A stretch of DNA of 64,000 nt, from assembly GCA_020466095.1 (NCBI GenBank), contig CM035808.1, positions 48,673,979 to 48,737,978 of the forward strand, read 5' to 3'. The notes beneath the pieces were generated by a model. It worked only from the letters and a program-made list of their open reading frames with translations, did not search any database and was not told the origin of the DNA. This DNA comes from Chlorops oryzae (lineage: Eukaryota > Arthropoda > Insecta > Diptera > Chloropidae). Position 1 is the stretch's first letter. The number at the start of each line of letters is the position of its first letter. A program made the translations under genes and the position numbers. Positions 23,211 to 35,035 of this stretch are shown here, piece after piece.

Positions 23211-25311
23211 TTCAAATATAAAAATAAAACACAAAAGTTCCCTTGATTCACATGCAAGACAACAACCACGTCATGAAAAACTCCTTCATGACGTCACGCC
23301 ATATCTCTTTCTATTTGCACTAAATGTACATTGCACGCACGTGATTGTGAAATGTCGAGTATTTTGGCGGAATATTTACTTTCAAGGCGATTTAAAGGCA
23401 AAACGCCGAATTAGGTCGAAATGTCTCTAGAATGCCTCAATAAGTTAGAATACCTTATGGAATTTGACCTATTTGGTTAAGAAAACAAGGATATTCGACT
23501 TTGTGGTCCATGTTTACGTTCTGCCATCTTGTTTCGTATTTCAGTTTGCAAATTCTTCTTCTCAATCAGTTTCAGTATGAAAAAAAAATTTTTTAAAATA
23601 AAATTTTCTTTTATTTTTCATAATTGAAATGGCCCGTGAAAAATTCAGAATTGCAAGAAATACTTTCACCATAAATCTTAGCTGGCATATATAATTTGGT
23701 TTTGTGAATCGAAAATATTTTTCCATAAAACCCATATTTTATTTATTCTTTTTTTCAAATAACATAAGTAGTTGCTAGAATTTTCATTCTTTCATTCATT
23801 GCACTATGTGTAAATACATATTAATAAGTAAGAAATTATTATACCTATATCTTTCTCTTTTTCTCTACTTGAATTCATTTAATTCATAAGCCCAGTTTAG
23901 GTGAAAATTTCGTAATTTCGACGTCCTTTTGACTTCTTTTATACTTATTTTTGGTCGAACTGCATTCTTAACTCCCTAACTTTAACAACTAAATGCCTTA
24001 TTATGCCCTATTATTACTGCCAATCGACTTCCATTCTATTCCCCACTTTCGACGAATCAACGTCGAATGGACGTAATTTTGCTTTATTTAGGTCAGGTCA
24101 AACAAATAGTGTGCCCTTAAACGCAGTCGAATCGACTTATTTTCGACCTATTTTGTTAGTTGGGTTATGTTTAAGTAAATTTTTTTTATCAATTGCGTAC
24201 TATATACAAACGATAAATTTGGAAAAGAAATAAATTTCAATGAAATATTGCAATGTATTTAAATTACAAAAATGTGGACTGTTGTATTCCTTTACATCTC
24301 TCAGTAAATTATTAGCGTAATTAGAATTCGTTGGCTTCAGCTTATATTTGGACCATGTCAACTTAAAATCTGAATGAACTGACTCCATGGCTTGTTCACT
24401 GTAATATCCGAGTCCTCTTTGCATTTTTTTTTTTTTAAATAAGGCACATGAAAAAATACTGCGTGTGGTTTTGGGGTAATGCTAATGTGTAAGTCTGTAA
24501 ATCTTTGGCGAAATTGGTCAATATACGTTTCAAAATTAGGGCCCAATTTCATGGTAAAGCATGAGTTTACCACGCAGCGAAAGTCATCAAAGCACTTTGC
24601 ATACTTCAAGCACTCAATATTTTCATTGGCTCTTAAGAAGTCTACTTTATTTAGTAGAGTTTTACAGGCATTACCAGCAAGTGAAGGAGCGCCATTGAAT
24701 ATATTTCTGGCAACATTAGGCTTTTTCGCCCAATCTAAACATTAAGTTTCACATATTTTCAGCATACATATGTGTATAGATGTGATTAACCACACCAATC
24801 ATTAAATGAAGCTCTGGAGGAGGTATAATAGTAATTATTTCTTCATTATCATTCAGTGAACAAATCGGATGATGGATACAGCATTCATATTTTTTTCTAT
24901 CATTTTTATTGCTGCCACTTTTACACCACATTTCACATTTCAGTCGACAATCAGCAATAGTTCTGTAGTAGAATGTAGAATCTATACTGACAACAAGAAT
25001 TTAAATTATATTTTGTTGCATTACACCAGTGCAGGGGTAGATTCTCGAGTGACTCATCAAACCAACAAGTATATTCGCCAATTTTAGATCGGTAGCAATA
25101 GTTGCAGATGTAAAACTCGTTATATCCAGGAGCGACCATATCTTTCGAATGTTCTCGTAGTTTTCTTCTGCATTTGCAACTAATCCTATTATAAAAAGAT
25201 TTTTAACACCGGCATCTTTGAAACGCTTTGCAGCAATACTATCATTGTTATTCTCAACACCAATGTTCGTTGACTGAAAACAAAGGCATACCCCAGTAGC
25301 AAATAAATTCA

Positions 25312-25460
25312 CTCATGAAAATTGTAAGCGGATTGGTAATAGGCTGCGGGGTAAGAAAAGAGGAATTTGTTATTTTTTTCCCGCAGCCTATTACCATAGA
25401 GTAAGTAATAATTATTACTTTTTCTATGCTATTACCAACCCGCTTACATTTTTCATGAAT
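25312..25460. repeat. Foldback repeat at the left end of the 4.4-kb insertion
   Basis: ATGAAAATTGTAAGCGG and TTGGTAATAGGCTGCGGG are followed by the inverses CCCGCAGCCTATTACCA and TTACCAACCCGCTTACATTT, so the stretch can fold into a long interrupted hairpin. Confidence 0.7.
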
Positions 25461-25817
25461 GCTCTGATATTTGTTATTTCTTGTTGTGTAAACCAAAATT
25501 CCTGTTAAATCTGTACCGAATTAAGGAATTTTTGTTGTTTGCTTCTGAAAAAGTCATTTCGTTGTGGAAATTGGCATCGTGAGTACGTATTTTTGAAAAT
25601 GCTTAGCAAACGCGAGGAAAAACGTTTAATTAAAAAAGAAATTAATGAAATATTAAAATCTAATAATGAACAAATAAATAACGAAAATGTTTGCCAAGAT
25701 TTTAATTTTTTATATTTTATTTGTTATAATGAATTTTGTTTTGTTTTTTGTTAAAAGAATAAAAAATTTTGTTTCTGAACTGCAAAATTTTGGGGTGGTG
25801 TTAATTTAATGTATAGG

Positions 25818-25942
25818 AGTTGGTTAGTAAGAGCTGAATTGCTCATATGAATTGGTATATTAGTTGGTAAGATCTGAATTGCTCACATGAAGTGGTATAT
25901 GAGTTGGTAAAAGCTGAATAGCTTATAGGAGGTGGTATAAGA
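25818..25942 (+). repeat. About 40-bp tandem repeat, three units
   Basis: GTTGGTAAGATCTGAATTGC and its variants recur three times with the trailer GTGGTATATGA. The same word occurs inverted at the right end of the 4.4-kb insertion, so these may be subterminal binding sites of its transposase (inference). Confidence 0.65.
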
Positions 25943-26059
25943 GCTGTTCACTCCTGAATTTCCAATGTGTTATGTTCCAGGCTTAAATGCTTACTTTGTT
26001 CCCCTGAAATCTTATTTATTTTTCTTTTCTTTCAGAGTCCCGGATCCTCTCTATACTGT

Positions 26060-26400
26060 ACCGTGTGCCTGGCAGTTCCGGCTGCTTCAGTCATGTGGGC
26101 TCTTTTTACAGTAAGGCCCGGGTCGCTACATATTATTTTTATTAAGCCCAGTACAATCAGACAAATCTGCACACGGAATTTAGGTTTGGAACGCTGAACC
26201 TATCTACTCTTTGAATAACCAGATATATCGGTATATCGACAGGAAATTTAGTAGCATCCGAATTTGTGAGCTACTCTGTACCCTCCCATCCTTGACCCCT
26301 TAGCTGTAAGTTAGAGTCCCGTAGAAAGAACACCAGTATTATTTCAGATTTCAGACCAATGAAATTTAATTAACACATTTTCTTTTATCTTAACTTAGTA
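26060..26400. repeat. Dispersed repeat, copy 1 (other copy at 60550)
   Basis: Shares GGCAGTTCCGGCTGCTTCAG, then GTGGGCTCT, GTAGCATC, GAGCTAC and ATTATTTCAGA...AAATTTAATT in the same order and similar spacing with 60550-60900. Both copies are preceded by CCGTGTG. Not coding; possibly part of an LTR or other retroelement end. Confidence 0.55.
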
Positions 26401-28544
26401 ATTACTTAAATCCTTGTTTTCAAATAATGACGCTACGGTTTTAATTTTATTCGAAATAATAGCTTTATCCAATTGGCTCAGAGTTCTATCCATCACAAAA
26501 TTGGTTCAAAGCTGGACTAAAAGAACTTAAAGAATTATCGCAGTTCATCCACGAAGTAAAGTATGACTTAAAGAAATTCTTAGTTCGATCTTTTTTTTTC
26601 TTATTTAATTGTGATTAATTTTTTTTTTCGTTACAACTTTATTTGGTTTCTTTGATTAGATCCCATATGAAATCAAATGTCGAATAGTCAGATAATTTTT
26701 AATTTAAATTTTTGCTCCTTTTCTTTCAATTACTTATGCGAATTTTCTTTGGCCCTTAATAAAAAAATAATTGCCGCCAGTTGTTGCCTTTCTATCCTCT
26801 CCTTCTTTTTTTCTCTTTTTTCTTTCTTTTATATTCCCCTTTAAACCAACGTATAAAAGTATTCAAACGGTCTCGCAAAAAAAAACAAAGCACTAGTCGA
26901 AATGAAATAAAATGAAATGACTTACATTGCATTTACGTTTCATACATAGATATGTGCAGGCGATGTGCATACTTCGTGCTGTAGTTGTCCGTCCGTTGAA
27001 GGCCTTCGCGGAATCGGGCGCAGAAGAGTTTTACGAACACACATATATGTACGTATGTATGGAATATGTATGTATATATTGAATGCTAGATATGTGGAAA
27101 GAATGTGTGTATTAGTTATGTTTTTTTTTTTCGAGACTCGACCGTTAAACTACAAAAAAATATGACATTACCTCGCCTACGAACTTTAACTTATCTTAAC
27201 CAATCACATAAAACAATTGATATTCCAATTGTAATCCACATTAAGTTAATTCCTCCAACAATTTCGGGGGGGTTTTTTCTTCGGAGTAACAGCACTTCAG
27301 AACGTGGCTAGAAGCCACGAGTTACCAGAAATCCGGAAGCTGTACTTTGTCCTCCAGAGCGACAGACTGATCTAAGACCACGTGTCTCGGTTTCCGGAAA
27401 ATTCCAAAAAAAATGTAGCCTGGGCCCTTCAGTATGGCCCAGGGAGTCGACTTCACGTCGTGAATCTTCAGAGAAATGGATTCCTTTTCGGATGCCGGTC
27501 GATTTGTCTGCCCGAGAATGAAGCGATAAAATAATGGCCACGAGGCTTCACTATCATCCTACTTACATACATTCGCTCTTCCGAGCTGGGTCAATAACTG
27601 GACTCCAAGGTGATCACGCGAGATCGAATCAATTCGATTGGGAAAAAAACTCACTGAAATCCGTCCGGAAATAAAATTTCACGACGTTCAAAAAATTTGC
27701 TTTCCGCACTTATATTTTATTCTTTTTTCGAGCCTCTAAGACTTTTGCTCGAACCGAACGCACCAAAGGTTATATTCAAGTATTACAGTATGAGAAACGA
27801 GCTAATAGGCAATTCAACAAAGCTAATAGGCAATTCACCAAAGGCAACAACAACCACACGGCATACCAGGCAATCCACCACGATGCCTCTTTGGGCATTG
27901 TTGTCGTCTCTAGAAATTGGGCACATACAAGCAGTTAGTTTTTTTAAGGGATTTTTTTTCATTTGTAAACAGAAAATCAGATATTATAAAGATTTTTTAA
28001 AGAATGATTGTACCATTTTAAACTGTAGAATTTATTTTAACATTGATTTTTTCTTTTTAGTAATAGAAAAATTCACGTACTACAAAAAACGGATTTCCGA
28101 GTTTTTGGTCTTGTTTAGTTTAGACGTTAGTGTGGCATCCATGGACAACAGATGGTGCCAAATGGAACGAGTCAATAGTGCAAATCGATGGTGAAAATAG
28201 TAACCGACTACAATTTGAACGATTAGCTTTTAGAAATGAGACTTTCTGTCTGTCTGATTTTCAAAAGTATCCCTTCGTTGTAGGGTTTTATATAAAATTC
28301 ATAAATGCTGCCCTAAAACCAAAATTTTTTGAAATACATAGTGGAATTATTTATTTGGACTTAGTTAAGGGCATAAAATGTAGATTCCAAATATAGAAAA
28401 GTGTCCGCGCCAAAAGGCGTTATTCGAAAATTGAATTTTACACCCAAAATTCAGATGGCGCTTGAAACAAAGACGGCATAAATACTTCTTTTTAAATCGT
28501 TGACATCCTCTACAAAAATTGACTTAAGTGGACGAATTTTAAGG
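26401..28544. other. Interior of the 4.4-kb insertion, no supported gene
   Basis: AT-rich with C/T-rich runs (26780-26850) and one GC-richer patch at 27260-27600. Open frames of 165 and 88 codons at 27697-28396 show no domain and are not accepted. Confidence 0.4.
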
Positions 28545-28735
28545 GTACCTCCAGCACTAAGGTCAGCCTCAAAGATCGTCTAAACTGCTGTTAAGTCATA
28601 ATCATTCGAGACATTTGCATGAAATAAGGAATTTGAGCATATATTTAGCCTCCGATTAAAAATTTAATAGCTGTTTATCTGAGTGAGGTATTCTACGGCC
28701 AGGTTCTCTTTACTATAACACTCTTACTTTTTTCA
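28545..28735 (-). mobile_element. Decayed DINE-like fragment, family A, reverse orientation
   Basis: On the minus strand it reads AGTAAGAGTGTTATAGTAAA, then a diverged GGCC-containing hairpin region, GAATACC, and further in GACCTTAGTGCTGGAGGTACC, which follow the order of 19413 onward. It is far more diverged than the other copies and lacks the 3' half. Confidence 0.6.
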
Positions 28736-29640
28736 TTTTTAAACATGAATTTTAAAAATGTATAAATTCCTTTTATGTCGAATTATCTTGCTTTTTATTT
28801 GGTTTTATTATGTTTTAAGAACTCTTTTGAGTACTCGGTTCAGTATCGATAAAAGCTTTGCGCTTAGAGTATTTGTGCATCGCTTACGAAGTCGTTCAAT
28901 TTAAATGCAATATTGAATACTGAATTGCGGGGGTCGCAGATACTCAAATGTACTCTAAAATGAAGGAGCATCTCTACTTTCTTGTTTGCAACTTCAATTT
29001 TACTTAAAAAGGGTCAAAATATAAAGTTACGGCATGTTTAAAAATCGCAAATTCTTCGACTTATTTTTGACAGTCAGCTGATTTTTACTCAACTTCACCA
29101 CACCATTTGGAGCCATATAGCATTTTGACAGGCTTTCCCATACTGTAATACTTGGTTATATTGTCTTTAATAAGAGAATTCAAACGAGGAAAAATGCCAG
29201 AGTCAAATTGTGGCTGCTTTTCTACTTATTTCCTCTTACACTCTCTTTGTCTTCTCATCTTCTGGTTGTCGATGGCCAGAGAGACAAGCAGTGTAGCCAC
29301 TTCTACAGAATATGCGTTAGATCTACCGCATGTATTGTCCGATTTGACACTACCGATTCTATCTTACCGGGTCTAACATCTACATACTTTTCGAAGCACA
29401 ATTTTTCTATTACTTTTGCAAGCAAACAATCTTATTACACTTGACTTAAATTCAGGAAACAGTTACAGATAAGTCTCGGTGATCAGGTAAATGTTTTGAT
29501 AGAAAAACTACCAAATTTTGCAGCAATCTACCGAAATTTCTCTGGCGCAATACTAGCTGCTTTTAGTTGCCTTACTACAAATGACATCGCTGTGTTAAAA
29601 TTCAGCAATTCTTTCAGCGGTTGCGCCCTCACTTTGGCTA
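28736..29640. other. Right interior of the 4.4-kb insertion, no supported gene
   Basis: Overlapping open frames of 60-80 codons at 29152-29687 have no recognised domain. Nothing further identifiable. Confidence 0.4.
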
Positions 29641-30738
29641 TTACCAACTCATATACCAAACATAACCTTTTGCTACTGGGACCTTGAGAAAACTACCACC
29701 GCCATCAATTCCAAACTTAAGGTGAATGTCGTTGTTAATATTTCTTTGTTGTTTTACTCCTTCAATCAAACCGTTCATGTTATTACAGAAAACTAAGGTA
29801 TGATCAATGTTTTGTATTTTGTCTTTAACAGATTTTACAAAAGTGCTCGATTGAACGCTGAAATATTTATTTAAAATGTGATTTTTACTTCTAAATTTTT
29901 CTTGCAAATGAGGATCGAATAATTTTCTATTGTTCGTCGTAACTCTCAATGCAGAAGTAAGGCCATTAACCGCTCTTATTGATAACGAAATTTTTTTTTG
30001 CAATTTACTAACGTCTTCAGCTGATATGGGCCGCTGACGTTTGGCACTTTTACGCAAATCTTGGCGATTAAGAGTAATTATAGTTAAAGGTTTACCTCGG
30101 CTTTGCGATCAAGTTAATTCACTGTCACTACATTGTAATTCATTTTCCTTGCATTTATTTTATGCACCTTTAGCGTCCTTTATGAGATCACAAATGAGAT
30201 GCTCTTTATGCTTTTCCGTAAATGACTTATCAATATGTTCCTTTGTAGTTTTGGAAAACGAAGAGAAATTGGACTCATGACTTTTACCTCTGCTCAAAGC
30301 AGAAAAACATTTTGAACACAAATTTTTTTCATCAACCTTTTGTTTTTTATTCGTCAACTTAGCAATTTCAAATTTAATGCAAGAGCCTCCTGGAAATCGA
30401 GCAAATTCACATAACTTACAGTTGCAGCAAACATCTGAAGTTGATCTCAATATTTTTGTAACATTCCATTTTGAATAGTCAGGTAACTCGGGGCGCTTGA
30501 TATTATCGGAAATTGGATTTTTGATGAGACTATAAAAATTGTTTTTACAAATAGAGCAAATAGCATTTGGGAGACGTTCGTCTTCTGTATCACAGTCGAA
30601 TGTTTTTTCAATTTTTTCTTTCAGCTTACCACTTATTTTGTATAAAGTATTTTTCTTTTTACTACAAAGTAAACAAATTTTATAGCGATTTGCTGAATGT
30701 GTAAGTTTGTGAACTTTACTAAAATGTAATTTACTCAT

Positions 30739-31144
30739 TGTGCTACAAAATTTGGTTTTCCACTTCTCAATGTGCTGAATGATACTGACTGTACTGACAC
30801 TGATTCTATTAGAATGTGAAGGAGAAAGAAGAAATAGAAATCACAAGCGAACATATGTACATACATATGTGTATTTAATTAGCAGCGAAGTGCGTGCGGA
30901 TAGAGGGGGCGATCGGGCATTCGCTTGTGTTGGAATCCTTTGCAACGGAAACAAAGTCATTCAAACAATCGTTTCACTACTAAATGAAAAGAATAAGTTA
31001 ACGCGTCGTATATTTAATTTTGACAAGAATATTTAAACTAAAATATGAGTCTTAATTAAGTTAATCTAGAATGGATGTATGGTCGTTAGGGTCGGCAATG
31101 TTCTATTTTCCCCATGCGCCGTCAAAGCTCGCTACACCACTGTA
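30739..31144. other. Upstream flank of the transposase pseudogene
   Basis: The stretch before the first ATG on the minus strand. No terminal inverted repeat matching the far side (around 24170-24240) was found, so the outer limits of this transposon are unknown. Confidence 0.4.
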
Positions 31145-31776
31145 CACAGAGAAAAAAATCAACCAGAAAACTGGTTAAATCAAAAGGAAAAACATACAAA
31201 ACGGCTTCAACAAGGAATATTTTTAATTTTAACAATTTTTCTTGTTGAAAAAATAAAAAATTTTCCTTTTGAATCAACCATATTTCAGGTTGAATTGAAA
31301 TGATAATTTTCAAAAATGGATTTAAATTTAAATTGTTGAACCAACCACGGACATAGTTGAAATGACAAGATATTTTAAAAAAAAATTCAAAAGAAATACC
31401 TATACAAGAAGAATTGTCAAAAAAAATTTAATTAACGTTCAAAGCAAATGGCCATAGAGCACTCTGCTGAACATGACCCAAAAAATAGCCATCGGATGGA
31501 CTTCATCCGAATTCGTCACTCTGTTTTGGTGACTGCTTTCGCAATGCTTAAAAAGTTCTAAGATGAATACATATCTTATATGTCCTATTTTATAAACCAA
31601 ATGAGAATTATACCGAACGAAAAGAAATGTAATTAAACATATTTCCTTTCAATTCAACCAAAAATGTTGTTGACTCAACCATTTTTCTTTTGAAATTTTT
31701 GTTCTGCTCGAAAATCAAAAGGACTGTGAATAACAATGCGCCCTTTTAAAAAAATCATGGTTACGTTCGCTCAGTG
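31145..31776. mobile_element. MITE with TA target site, rich in TCAACC/GGTTGA words
   Basis: CACAGAGAAA at the left and the inverse of CACTGAGCGAA at the right, each bordered by TA (31143-31144, 31777-31778). The interior repeats TCAACC or GGTTGA about eight times in both directions. Terminal motif and TA site match the better supported element at 54879-55586. The right end is the weaker call. Confidence 0.5.
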
Positions 31777-31778
31777 TA

Positions 31779-31989
31779 TGTAATATCTAAATATCATTCG
31801 TAATACTGCAAATGAAGGCTAACTCAATTACTTAGTGCGCGTTTAGACTTAAGAAATAGGTAGTGGTGATCTACAGGGAAAAGAGAGGATCTTCTGTTGG
31901 CTATGTCGGCAAACGGTTGTGGTTTTTTTTCGACATAACCAAAGGAGTGTTTAACGAAACAACACAATAGAGCTTCAAATGTTCTTGAA
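31779..31989. other. Short unassigned stretch
   Basis: No feature recognised; it may hold the outer end of the GGCCCC-rich element. Confidence 0.3.
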
Positions 31990-32330
31990 ACATTGCTTCC
32001 TACGGGAAACTGAAAATGGCCCCAATGCAAAATGGCCCCAAACCGAAAATTAAAAACGGCCCCAACATTTGGGGTCAATTTGCATATGGATTATTGCCCC
32101 AATTTCAAAAATGATATTTGGCCCCAAAATAAAATGAAACAAGTAAAGAAGTTTACATCGGCAAAGCCGATTGCACACATACCTTTTCCTCAGCCTAAAA
32201 TATTTATGTTAAAACATTACCTTAACAAAAATTCCTGCCGTTTTCGTTGTTCTAGCTTGGATATCTATTTATACCTTATCTGTACTTCGATTTAGCTTCT
32301 AAAACTCGAGATTATTATTAAGCAAAAAAA

Positions 32331-32630
32331 TTTCGCGAATGGTGGTCTTGATCAAATTTTAACCCTTAGAGGACATTTTGTTTAGCTGCGAAATACTCAA
32401 TTCAAAATAGTGAAAATCAAATTTTCGCGAATTTCGCGGATGGTGGTCTTGATCAAATTTTAACCCTTAGAGGACATTTTGTTTAGCTGCGAAATACTCA
32501 ATTCAAAATAGTGAAAATCAATTTTTGCGAATTTCGCGAAATGTGGTCATGGTCAAAATTTAACCATAATGGACGACTTTATTTGGCGGCAAAATACACA
32601 ATCAGAAGAAGCAAAAAAATAATTTTTGTA
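32331..32630 (+). repeat. 101-bp tandem repeat, three units, in DINE family C
   Basis: GGTGGTCTTGATCAAATTTT at 32341 recurs at 32442 almost unchanged and near 32543 in diverged form (TGTGGTCATGGTCAAAATTT), so the period is 101 bp. Confidence 0.85.
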
Positions 32631-32978
32631 TTCAGATATGAGAATAAGAGAAAGAGTGTTTTTTTCTAATGTGTAGGATGATGACCATAGTTATAGCGAA
32701 GCCGCAATTTTTTTTCAGCGAAAGCTTAAGTCTACATAGTAGCTATACACTCAACAAATTTCAATAAGCTGGGATGTATAGTAAAAAAGTTATCCAGGAA
32801 AAACGTTAAAAATCGTGATTTTTGAAACTTCTGAACCACTTCCCACGACCCAAGAAGGGACTACGAAAAAAATTTGTATGCAGTTTTTCGGACATTTACC
32901 TGGTTGAAGTCCATGCCAAATTTCAATATGATATCTTTCATGGCTTAGGAGTAAATTACGAAAAACTAAAGTGTGACC

Positions 32979-33112
<134 letters not shown>

Positions 33113-33450
33113 TGGCTAGATCGATTCCTCTTGTCACCCTGATCAAGAATATATATATATGTCTATATCTACCGCGACTCCTTTGGTATGTTACATACAC
33201 CGTGCCAAACTTAATATACCCTTTCCTTCGGAAAAGGTATAAAAAGGCCCCAAAAGAAAAAGAACGTGTTTTTAATAAAAATGAAAAATGGCCCCAAACT
33301 AGAAAAAAAATAGAGCTAATAGTGATGCCCGATATTCCGGAAAAGTATCGATATTTGCGTATCGATGGAATCGTTCTTCGAAACATCGATACGGAAAAAA
33401 ATCGAAATAAATAGCTCCGATATGCCGATATCGATATTATTTTATGTTCC

Positions 33451-33866
33451 GGCTTAGACTAGGCAAATTCTTCATTGAAGAGTTGCTCTATTGAGGCCTT
33501 CTACACTAGGCAATTTTAGTTGCGCAACTCGCGAGTTTGTGGGAGAGACGAGGTACGGGGAAGGTTAGGGAAAAATTTCTGTCGCGAGTTGCTCGTACAG
33601 GCAATTTTGTGCGATACGCTTTTTGCATCTCTTTCTTACTTTCAAACATGAAAGTGGCGTCGGGGTTGTAGTTTACGATCGCGCAACTCGAGTTTCTGGC
33701 CCAATGTAGACACGAAAGCAACTCCAAAAGAGAATTCGATATGAGTTGCGCAACTAAAATTGCGTAGTGTAGAAGGCCTCATTTATTGGCGAGAAGGCGA
33801 CAATCGATTCCGCCGAAAAATAGGACAACTCTTCAATTAAGAATTTGCCTAGTCTAAACTGGGCCT
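33451..33866. mobile_element. Palindromic MITE, outer of a nested pair
   Basis: TTAGACTAGGCAAATTCTT at 33454 and ATTGAAGAGTTG beyond it are matched by the inverse at about 33828-33859. The inner element at 33493-33780 interrupts it. Target duplication not clear. Confidence 0.65.
33493..33780. mobile_element. Palindromic MITE, inner of a nested pair, 288 bp
   Basis: GAGGCCTTCTACACTAGGCA and a further 17 bases (TTTTAGTTGCGCAACTC) are inverted at the right end with one change. ATT flanks both sides (33490-33492, 33781-33783). ACTAGGCAA is shared with the outer element, so the two may be related families. Confidence 0.7.
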
Positions 33867-34195
33867 ATAAGACAATTGGATTGGAAAACAATTGTTGGTG
33901 GCTTGAGACGCGCTGGTATTTAATAAGAAAGCTTTTTCTTTCCGCCACTAGTTCCTCGCCAGCGAAAATTGTTGTTCTAACATTTTTAGAAATATAAATA
34001 AAACATCTTATTCTCGTCTAAGCTGTATTGAGTTTTTATTAATTTTGTATTATACAGGGCGGGGCAGGACTTCCTGCCCTATTGGAAACTAGGCATAAAG
34101 GCTGAAGTTTGATAATTATTTGACTCATTAACATCTCCTATACAATGTTGTTCGGTTTATCAAAAAAAAATAAATTAAAAAAAAAAACTAAAAAA

Positions 34196-35035
34196 TTACA
34201 ATTGCCAATCACTCAAAGATAAAGAATGTAAGAACAGCTGTTGTTGAAAATGTTCAGGCGTTAGTCTGTTTCGTGTAGTCGTCATTACCTTGCTAGCCGT
34301 TGAAAACATTCTCTCCGACGGAACTGATGTTGATAATACTGTAAGATATTTCACCCCCAAATCTGCTAGCTCTCTACATGGATGATTTTTCCAAAATCGT
34401 AAGGGATCCGATTTTTGCGGCAAGACCGGTTGCTTCAAATAAGTTTTCAGTTCATCCGAAAGATCCAAAGTGTTTTTTCCTTTGACGATAGAGTTTGAAT
34501 ATTTTCAGCTCGCAATTTTTCATGGTAAGACCAAAAACCAGAGTTTGTTTCTATGTCTTGTGATGTTACGACTTCTTCATACTTTCCAATTTCGAACTTC
34601 GACCTGTTTAATTCTTTTGAAATTTTGTTGATGGTTTCCGCACAAGCACTTGGGTCTTTGAAGTGTATCTTTATGAATCGAGGGTCTAATATTGTGGCAG
34701 TAGCGATCAAAAATATTTTTTCAATATTTTTGAATCTTCGCAAAAACTGATCCATTACAAGATTTTTAAGATTTAAAGCTGATTCAGAAGTATGTTATAT
34801 AGTTCAGATTAGTCTTTTTAAAAAACGAAACTGTTTCGATGCGTTTCACAGACTCACATTTCTCACTGAATCCCATTCTACGTCTTTATGCTTCGAATAT
34901 AAGTGGCTTCGTAAATTTGTTGTGTTCCCAGAACTTCGCACAATATTGCCGCAAAGAAGACACTTGGCCCCTTCTGGGGTTTTCTTAAAGAATTTCCAAA
35001 CAGAACTCTTTGGAGGCACTTTTAAATAAGATCAT
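34196..35035 (-). pseudogene. hAT-2 transposase remnant: BED finger fused to C-terminal domain
   Basis: About 35035-34860 encodes a BED zinc finger (KSSVWKFFKK ... CLLCG ... NLRSHLYSKH). 34755-34447 encodes a helical segment (ATILDPRFIKIHFKD) and 34468-34196 the hAT dimerisation region (LGVKYLTVLSTSVPSERMFS, then TTTRNRLTPEHF). The N-terminal part of the RNase H-like core, with the first two catalytic acids, is missing, and at least one frameshift separates the C-terminal parts, so it cannot catalyse transposition. It resembles ZBED1/DREF-type hAT proteins. It lies wholly inside the target-duplicated element. Confidence 0.85.

Larger units (their letters stand above)
21501..24164. mobile_element. 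Possible long inverted-repeat element (tentative)
   Basis: CCCAACAAGCAGGATAGG at 21501 and the inverse of CCCAACTAACAAAATAGG at 24164 could be 18-bp terminal inverted repeats (14 of 18 match). Both ends go on into sequence full of short words such as AAGTC, TTCGACC and their complements (21525-21990 and 23380-24150), unlike the middle. No target duplication is clear and there is no coding sequence, so this may be two unrelated stretches. Two clearer MITEs (22207, 22971) lie inside. Confidence 0.35.
25291..29686. mobile_element. 4.4-kb inverted-repeat insertion inside the transposase pseudogene
   Basis: CCCAGTAGCAAA at 25291 and TTTGCTACTGGG ending at 29686 are a perfect 12-bp inverted pair. 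They lie exactly where the flanking gene is interrupted, and AC flanks both ends as a possible 2-bp duplication. A subterminal word TGGTATATGAGTTGGTAA occurs near the left end (25818-25942) and, inverted, at the right end (29645-29662). A small open frame at 25597 (MLSKREEKRLIKKEINEIL) might be a first exon but matches nothing I know. The interior has collected a foldback, a dispersed repeat and a decayed DINE. No transposase is recognisable, so the superfamily stays open. Confidence 0.6.
24240..30738 (-). pseudogene. Decayed transposase-like gene of unnamed family, split by a 4.4-kb insertion
   Basis: Minus-strand pieces in order: 30738-30160 (192 aa, zinc-binding: CLLC, CSIC, CCNCKLC and LCSKC clusters), 30057-29641 (start of a core ending in DGGGSFLKV), then after the insertion 25290-25001 (CLCFQSTN ... 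VANAEENYENI), 24985-24440 and 24424-24200 (GLGYYSEQAMESVHSDFK, YNSPHF). The combination of an N-terminal cysteine-rich module, the DGGGxFLKV motif and the SEQAMESVHSDF C-terminus recalls multi-copy uncharacterised proteins of insects and cnidarians that I believe to be transposon-encoded; I cannot name the superfamily. The frame shifts at an A-run near 24430 and elsewhere, so it is a pseudogene. Taking out 25291-29686 joins DGGGSFLKV to CLCFQ in frame, which supports one original gene. Confidence 0.7.

Noticed and set aside
27697..28396. 165- and 88-codon open frames
   Set aside because: Inside a transposon insertion, no recognised motif, overlapping frames.
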